This document shows, piece by piece, positions 27,440-32,159 of a stretch of DNA of 32,159 bases; within the stretch, counting starts at the first letter, position 1; each line of letters starts with the position of its first letter. The notes under the pieces were generated by a model. It was not told the DNA's origin, did not search any database, and saw nothing but the letters and a program-made list of their open reading frames with translations. Source of the DNA: a virus; IMG/VR virus record IMGVR_UViG_3300036835_000026, positions 1-32,159 of that record, one strand, 5' to 3'. A program made the position numbers and the translations under genes.

Positions 27440-29206
27440 ATGGCTGACCTCGTCGAGATCATCCTTGCGCTCAAGAACGTCCGCCAGTTCGTCGCCGGGG
27501 CCGATCAAGCGTCGGGCGCGATGGGCAAGGTCGGAGACACGAGCGAGAAGGCCGGGAAGCAGGCCGGGATCGGCTGGAAGGGCGTCGCGAAGTGGGCCGG
27601 TGGCGCAGCAGCGATCTACGGCGCGACGAAGTTCGTCAAAGGGGCCGTCAGCGCGACCGAAGACCTCGCGAAGTCGACGATCACGCTGCAACGCACGACG
27701 GGGCTGGACACGCAGACCGCGAGCGAGTGGGCGGCGCTCACGAAAGAGCGCGGCATCGCGACGAAGCAGTTCCAGGTCGGCCTCGTGAAGCTCTCGAAGA
27801 CGATGGAGACAGCCCGCACGGGCACCGCGAAGCAAGCGACGACGATCGCGGGGCTGCGCCAGCAGATCGACGACGTCGCAGCAGCGGGCGGCAAGAAAGC
27901 CCCGGCGCAGATCGACAAGCTCTCGAAGGCGATCGTCCGCGCGCAGCAGGCCGGGGAGAAGTCGCGCGCGACGCTCGCGCAACTCGGCGTCCCGCTCTCC
28001 GAGTTGCAGAAGGGCGACACCGGGGACGTGCTCAACCACGTCGCAGACGCGATGCAGAAGATGACGAACCCGGCGCAGCGCGCCGCGCTCGCGCAGCAAC
28101 TCTTCGGCCGATCGGGGCAAGCGCTCGTCCCGATCCTGATGAAAGGCTCGCAGGGGGTGCAAGAGCTTCTCGACGAGCAGAAGCGAGCGGGCAACTACAT
28201 ATCGGGCAAGGGCATCAACGACACCAAGAAGCTCGTGCAGGAGCAGCGCGCGCTCGAGACGTCGATAAGCGGCCTCAAAGTGCAGATGGGACAAGCGTTG
28301 CTCCCCGTGATGGTCAGCGTCGGCAAGATCCTCGTCCGGCTCGCGCAGTTCGTCCGGCCGATCACGAGCAACGCGACCGCGCTCAAGCTCGTCCTCGCGG
28401 GCGTCACCGCCGCGCTGATCGCGCTCAAGGTCGCGACGATCGCAGCAGCAGCCGCAGAGGGCGAGATCACGATGGCGACGAAGCTCTGGACGGCCGCGCA
28501 GTGGCTCTTGAACGCCGCGATGGAAGGCAACCCGATCGTCCTCGTGACGACAGCGATCATCGCTCTCGGCGTCGCGCTGTTCATCGCGTACAAGAAGGTC
28601 GGCTGGTTCCACGACGCAGTCGACGCGACCTTCCACGCGATCGTGCGCGCGGGCCAGTGGCTCTACGGCTGGTTCAAGGCGAACTGGCCGCTGCTCGTCG
28701 GCATCCTCGGCGGGCCGTTCGCGCTCGCAGCCGTGCTGATCTTCAAGCACTTCGGCCAGATCAAGCAGTACGTCAGCGGCGCAGTCGACGCGGTCAAGCA
28801 GACGATCAACGGCCTCGTCTCGTGGGTCAGCAGCGTCCCCGGGAAGATCACGGCCGCGTTCAAGACCGCGTTCGACGACCTCGTGCACTACATCGAGTCG
28901 ATCCCCGCGAAGATCGGCGGCGTCGCGAAGCACATACCCGGCTACGGGATCGCCAAGAAGGTGCTCGGCTTTATGGCCGCAGGCGGCTACGTCGCGCAGA
29001 CCGGCCCGTACGTCGTCGGGGAACGCGGCCCCGAAGTCGTCTCGATCCCGCGCGGCGCGGTCGTGCAACCGATCGTCGCGCAAGCAGCCGTCGCCGGGAG
29101 ATCAGGGGGCGGGCCGCTCGAGATCACGATCCCCGTGATGCTCGACGGGCGCGAGATCGCACGCTCGACAGCGCGCGTCACCGCCGACCGACTCGCACGG
29201 AGGTAG
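27440..29206 (+). CDS. Tape measure protein
   Basis: This is a 588-aa protein. Helical throughout, it has a Gly/Ala-rich start (FVAGADQASGAMGKVGD), coiled segments (TIAGLRQQIDDVAAAGGKK), and three hydrophobic stretches near residues 315-340, 363-390 and 415-435. The C-terminal GGYVAQTGPYVVGERGPEVVSIPRGAVV is the signature found in many tape measure proteins. The tape sets tail length and may form a channel in the host membrane. At about 1.5 angstrom per residue it predicts a tail near 90 nm. Confidence 0.9.
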   Translation: MADLVEIILALKNVRQFVAGADQASGAMGKVGDTSEKAGKQAGIGWKGVAKWAGGAAAIYGATKFVKGAVSATEDLAKSTITLQRTTGLDTQTASEWAALTKERGIATKQFQVGLVKLSKTMETARTGTAKQATTIAGLRQQIDDVAAAGGKKAPAQIDKLSKAIVRAQQAGEKSRATLAQLGVPLSELQKGDTGDVLNHVADAMQKMTNPAQRAALAQQLFGRSGQALVPILMKGSQGVQELLDEQKRAGNYISGKGINDTKKLVQEQRALETSISGLKVQMGQALLPVMVSVGKILVRLAQFVRPITSNATALKLVLAGVTAALIALKVATIAAAAAEGEITMATKLWTAAQWLLNAAMEGNPIVLVTTAIIALGVALFIAYKKVGWFHDAVDATFHAIVRAGQWLYGWFKANWPLLVGILGGPFALAAVLIFKHFGQIKQYVSGAVDAVKQTINGLVSWVSSVPGKITAAFKTAFDDLVHYIESIPAKIGGVAKHIPGYGIAKKVLGFMAAGGYVAQTGPYVVGERGPEVVSIPRGAVVQPIVAQAAVAGRSGGGPLEITIPVMLDGREIARSTARVTADRLARR

Positions 29207-29209
29207 CAC

Positions 29210-29944
29210 GTGGCAGCAGCCCCGCCGATCGGCTTCGTGCAGATCAGATCGACCGACCCGCCCGTCACCTTGCAGGCGCGCTTGAGCGGCGACCGGCCGA
29301 ACGTCGACGCCGGGTACGGCGGCTGGGCCGAAGTGACACGGCCGCGACGCCGCCCGCTCTCGGTCTGGGTCGGCTCGCCGTCGCTGCGCCTGTCGCTGCC
29401 GATCCTCTTCGACGGCTTCCGCAGCGGGCAGTCCGTCGAGCGTCAGATCGCCGCGCTCGAGCGTCTCGCGACGCCGACAGCGAGCGACGGGTCGCCGCCC
29501 CGGGTTCGCTTCGTCGCCCGGGGCGGTGCAGTGCCGCACCAGCAGACGGCCTGGGTGATCGACTCGCTCACGTGGGGCGACGCCGAGATGAACGCCGACG
29601 GCAACCGCACCCGCCAGCAGGTGACGATCGCGCTGCTCGAGTGGATCGCAGACGTGCGCGTACGCGAGAAGTCGCCCGCGAAGCGTCAGCGCGCGAAGGC
29701 GAAGAGCGGCAAGACGAAGGGCGGGGCCGCGAACAAGCGCGTCGTCGCGTCGAAGGGGCGCGCGAAGGTCGCGCACAAGAGCGGGCGCGCGGCCGCGTCG
29801 ACGACGTTCGGGGACGGCGACGATCTGCTCTCGATCGCGGCGCGCGAGCTTGGCGACGCCGACCGCTGGGTCGAGATCGCGCAACTCAACGGGCTACGCG
29901 ACCCGCGCGCGATCAAGTTCGGGCAGGTGCTCAGACTGCCGTGA
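29210..29944 (+). CDS. LysM-containing baseplate/tail protein
   Basis: This is a 244-aa protein; the GTG follows GGAGG by 5 bases. The N-terminal strand-rich region (VTLQARLSGDRPNVDAGYGGW ... RLSLPILFDGF) resembles gp53-like baseplate proteins. A lysine/alanine-rich linker (about 150-195) leads to a C-terminal LysM domain: DDLLSIAARELGDADRWVEIAQLNGL and IKFGQVLRLP. LysM binds N-acetylglucosamine in the wall, though in phage baseplates it often has an assembly role. It lies between the tape measure and the hub, as in other contractile phages. Confidence 0.85.
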   Translation: MAAAPPIGFVQIRSTDPPVTLQARLSGDRPNVDAGYGGWAEVTRPRRRPLSVWVGSPSLRLSLPILFDGFRSGQSVERQIAALERLATPTASDGSPPRVRFVARGGAVPHQQTAWVIDSLTWGDAEMNADGNRTRQQVTIALLEWIADVRVREKSPAKRQRAKAKSGKTKGGAANKRVVASKGRAKVAHKSGRAAASTTFGDGDDLLSIAARELGDADRWVEIAQLNGLRDPRAIKFGQVLRLP

Positions 29945-31863
29945 GCAGCCTCGCGCTCGCGCCGCACAAGAGCAGCGACGTCGACGTCGGCGCGCTCGTC
30001 TTGCAGTTCACGGGGACGAAGCGCGCGCACGACGGCACCCGCGTCGACCAGCGCGTCACCGGGGGCACGATCGAGCACACCATGACCGGCGCGTCGAGCC
30101 TGACGATCACGCTCGACGACACCGACCGGGCGCTGACCGACTCCGACCTGTTCACGAAGCAGATCGACGTCAAGCTCGACGGCCTCTGGTGGCGGCTCGT
30201 GAAGGTGTCGAAGTCGGGCGACTCGCTCACGCTCACGTTCGAGGATCGAGCCGTGTCGCTGCTGCGCAAGGTGACGACCCCGCGCAAGGCGGCACGCTCG
30301 AAGATGACCCGCGCCGAGTTCGCGCTGTCGCTCGTGCGCGAGATCAAGACGGGCGGCGGCATCCCGTTCTACTGCCCCGACCTGCACGCGAAGCAGAAGA
30401 TCGCGACGTCGACCGACAAGCTCACCCCGGCGAAGCGCACCGCGACGGTCAGCCCCGGCCTCGCGAAGAGCGCGAGCTTGACGATCAGAGGCTCGAAGGC
30501 GACGTCGACGCAGATCGCGAACGCCGAACGGGTGCTCGACGTCGCGAACTCGCTCAGCGCGTCGCCGCGCGCCATGCTCGCGCTCATGGAAGCCGTGATC
30601 GTCGAGTCGAACGTGCAGAACCTCCCGGGCGGCGACGCCGACTCGCGCGGCATCTTGCAAGTGCGCGACTCGACAGCGGGGCCGATGGGGATCAACAACC
30701 GCGACGTCGAGCAGTGCTGCAACGCCTTCCTGACCCGGGGCTTCACCGGCAGGGGCGGCGCGATCACGCTCGCAGCGAAGTACCCGTCGTGGACGTCGGG
30801 GCAGATCGCGCAAGGCGTGCAAGGCTCGGCGTACCCGACGCGCTACGACCAGGCGCACGCAGAAGCGCAAGCGTTCATCGGCTCCTACACGGGTGGAGCT
30901 CCAGGGGGCACGCTCGACGCGACGCAGATCAAGAAGCTCCCGTTCCAGTTCCAGCGCGGCGGCACCGACGGCACGAAGGAAGACTCGTGGACGTGCTTGC
31001 AGCGCCTCGCGAGCGAAGTGCAGTGGGCGTGCTTTATGAGCGACGGGACGTGCTACTTCGTCAGCGAGGCGACGCTGCTCAAGCAGAAGCCGCGCGCGAC
31101 GCTCAGCGAGTTCGACACCGGGGTCGACTCGATCGACTTCGACGTCGACAACGGCAAGGCGACGAGCGACGCGACCGTCACGGCGCGCGTCACGCGACAC
31201 GGTCTGCCGCCCGGGTCGGTCGTCGTGCTCGAGGGCGTCGGCCCCGCGAACGGCCGCTGGCTCGTCTCCGATCTGACGCGCGGCATCTTCGACGCAGCCG
31301 CGACGGTGACGCTCAAGCGGGCGACGCAGCCGCTTCCCGAACCGGCTGCGGAGACGACGACCGTGACGACGACGAGCGCCGGGGGCGCGTCAGCGTTCGA
31401 CGCGCTCGACGCGGGCACCGGCGGCGAAGTGAGCGGCGACGTCGCGAGCGCGTACGCGGCGGCGCAGGCGATGAACGCGAAGCGCTACCCGTACGTCTGG
31501 GGCGGCGGGCACGCGCACTGCGGCACACCCGACCGGGGCACCGGGAAAGACCCCGGCATCGGCTTCGACTGCTCAGGCTCGACGTGCGCGATCCTCGCCG
31601 CCGCAGGGATGGGCTACACGCTCGGCGGGCCTGCCGACGTGTCGGGCACGATGGCCGCACGCTGGGGCGAGCCGGGTGAGGGCAACGGCCTCACCGTCTG
31701 GGCGAACTCGATCCACGTCTGGATGGAGTTCAAGACGTCGAAGGGCGGCCAGCACTTCGGCACCGGGGACTGGGGAAGCGCGACCGGGACGGGCGGGCCT
31801 GCCTTCCAGTCGCGGATGCACACCAAGGACGGCTTCACGCCGCGCCACTGGCCGGGGACATGA
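29941..31863 (+). CDS. Baseplate hub with lytic transglycosylase-like and NlpC/P60 domains
   Basis: This is a 640-aa protein; GTG coupled to the previous stop. The N-terminal region (1 to about 160) has hub-like strands (LTITLDDTDRAL, IDVKLDGLWWRLVKV, LTLTFEDRAVSLL). Residues about 195-320 form a transglycosylase-like domain: VIVESNVQNLPGGDADSRGILQVR with E222 as the probable catalytic acid. Hub strands resume (330-470: FQFQRGG, TCYFVSEATLL, GLPPGSVVVLEG). An NlpC/P60-like domain ends the protein: YPYVWGGG, GFDCSGSTCAI with C544, and SIHVWMEF with H592. The hub punctures the wall during injection, so two hydrolases give cuts in both glycan and peptide. Confidence 0.8.
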   Translation: MSSLALAPHKSSDVDVGALVLQFTGTKRAHDGTRVDQRVTGGTIEHTMTGASSLTITLDDTDRALTDSDLFTKQIDVKLDGLWWRLVKVSKSGDSLTLTFEDRAVSLLRKVTTPRKAARSKMTRAEFALSLVREIKTGGGIPFYCPDLHAKQKIATSTDKLTPAKRTATVSPGLAKSASLTIRGSKATSTQIANAERVLDVANSLSASPRAMLALMEAVIVESNVQNLPGGDADSRGILQVRDSTAGPMGINNRDVEQCCNAFLTRGFTGRGGAITLAAKYPSWTSGQIAQGVQGSAYPTRYDQAHAEAQAFIGSYTGGAPGGTLDATQIKKLPFQFQRGGTDGTKEDSWTCLQRLASEVQWACFMSDGTCYFVSEATLLKQKPRATLSEFDTGVDSIDFDVDNGKATSDATVTARVTRHGLPPGSVVVLEGVGPANGRWLVSDLTRGIFDAAATVTLKRATQPLPEPAAETTTVTTTSAGGASAFDALDAGTGGEVSGDVASAYAAAQAMNAKRYPYVWGGGHAHCGTPDRGTGKDPGIGFDCSGSTCAILAAAGMGYTLGGPADVSGTMAARWGEPGEGNGLTVWANSIHVWMEFKTSKGGQHFGTGDWGSATGTGGPAFQSRMHTKDGFTPRHWPGT

Positions 31864-32159
31864 GGGAACTCGATCAACTCTTCGCAGACGCGAGCACGAA
31901 GCCGCCCGTCTCGGCGGTGCGCGGCGTGATCGCGAACTCGCCCGCGTCGATCGACGACGACCTCTACGTCGTCGTGCAGGCGTTCGACGGCAAGCGTCAG
32001 CAGTGGGGGCCGTGCGCGTGGGTGCCGTCGAACGGGCTGCCCGCGCAGGGCGACGACTGCCTGCTCGTCATCACCGAAGACGACCGCACCCCGTGGGCGC
32101 TGACGACAGCGCCCGTCTACGCAGAGGGCGAGCCGGGGCCACCCGGCCCCGAAGGGCCA
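31860..32159 (+). CDS. Baseplate protein with collagen-like region, cut by window end
   Basis: The ATG overlaps the hub stop (ATGA). The 100 codons visible stay open to the last base. The first about 85 residues (VSAVRGVIANSPASIDDDLYVVVQAFDG, WGPCAWVPSNGLPAQGDDCLLVITED) look like an OB-fold baseplate module such as those of gpV/gp45-like spikes. The last residues EPGPPGPEGP begin a Gly-X-Y collagen-like repeat. The complete protein is likely a receptor-binding or spike component. Its full length is unknown. Confidence 0.65.
   Translation, partial: MRELDQLFADASTKPPVSAVRGVIANSPASIDDDLYVVVQAFDGKRQQWGPCAWVPSNGLPAQGDDCLLVITEDDRTPWALTTAPVYAEGEPGPPGPEGP

Noticed and set aside
26951-29083. A 710-codon minus-strand open frame opposite the tape measure gene
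   Set aside because: It is a GC-rich antisense shadow: arginine/leucine/aspartate-rich, no ribosome-binding site, no domain, and it opposes a well supported gene.
27592-29940. A very long open frame (over 1,400 codons) running through the tape measure and LysM genes into the hub
   Set aside because: The first 783 codons are out of frame with genes that have good starts and recognisable domains, and translate to arginine/alanine/aspartate-rich nonsense. Only the part from GTG 29941 is a gene.
1-32159. tRNA genes, insertion sequences, integrase or attachment site
   Set aside because: No cloverleaf with a recognisable T-loop, no transposase or integrase motif and no obvious att core were seen by eye. 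A tRNA scan and profile search would be needed to exclude them firmly.

Overview
This window is a tailed-phage genome segment, either a free phage or a prophage. It is very GC-rich, with gene after gene joined by 4-base ATGA/GTGA overlaps. The structural genes include a contractile sheath (24935-26254), so the virion is a myovirus-type particle with an HK97-fold capsid. Codon choice, frequent GTG/TTG starts and actinophage-like families (Gp3-like recombination directionality factor, DUF6551-type ParB-like protein, DUF6582-like small protein) point to an actinobacterial host. The secreted transglycosylase-like protein at 328-675 looks most like those of Thermoleophilia (Solirubrobacter/Gaiella relatives). 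That host call is an inference from one family. No integrase, tRNA, CRISPR array or insertion sequence was seen.

Layout. (1) 1-327: a divergent promoter region with a leftward gene starting at the left edge. (2) 328-12326, rightward: a small secreted muralytic protein, then DNA metabolism. This includes a VRR-NUC-like nuclease, a small DPPY methyltransferase, a RecB/Cas4-like nuclease, several small zinc proteins, a second PD-(D/E)XK-like protein, an RDF-like protein, a fused primase-helicase and a HicA-like/ParB-like protein. It ends in a run of very small unknown genes and a PLP-dependent fold-type-II enzyme. (3) 12332-12360: a perfect 10-bp-stem hairpin where this operon meets a leftward one. 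(4) 14633-12400, leftward: five genes, including a 58-aa HTH protein and a winged-helix-like protein, probably regulatory. (5) 14634-14863: a second divergent intergenic region with a dense cluster of GAGACG/CGTCTC inverted repeats and promoter-like boxes, a candidate transcription switch.

(6) 14864-17545, rightward: small genes, two tiny membrane peptides, an HNH protein, a GC-rich multi-hairpin non-coding stretch (candidate cos/packaging site) and a ParB-methyltransferase fusion. (7) 17542-32159, rightward: the virion module in canonical order. It runs small and large terminase, portal, scaffold, major capsid, PKD-domain decoration protein, connectors, tail completion, tail terminator, sheath, tube, tail assembly chaperones with a probable -1 frameshift, tape measure, LysM baseplate protein, a hub carrying two peptidoglycan-hydrolase-like domains, and a baseplate protein cut by the window end as a collagen-like tail begins.

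The least ordinary content is the set of possible DNA-modification or DNA-marking proteins: the ParB-methyltransferase fusion, the TRD-less DPPY methyltransferase, the DUF6551/HicA-like protein and the PLP enzyme. Linking them into one base-modification pathway is a hypothesis, not a demonstrated system.
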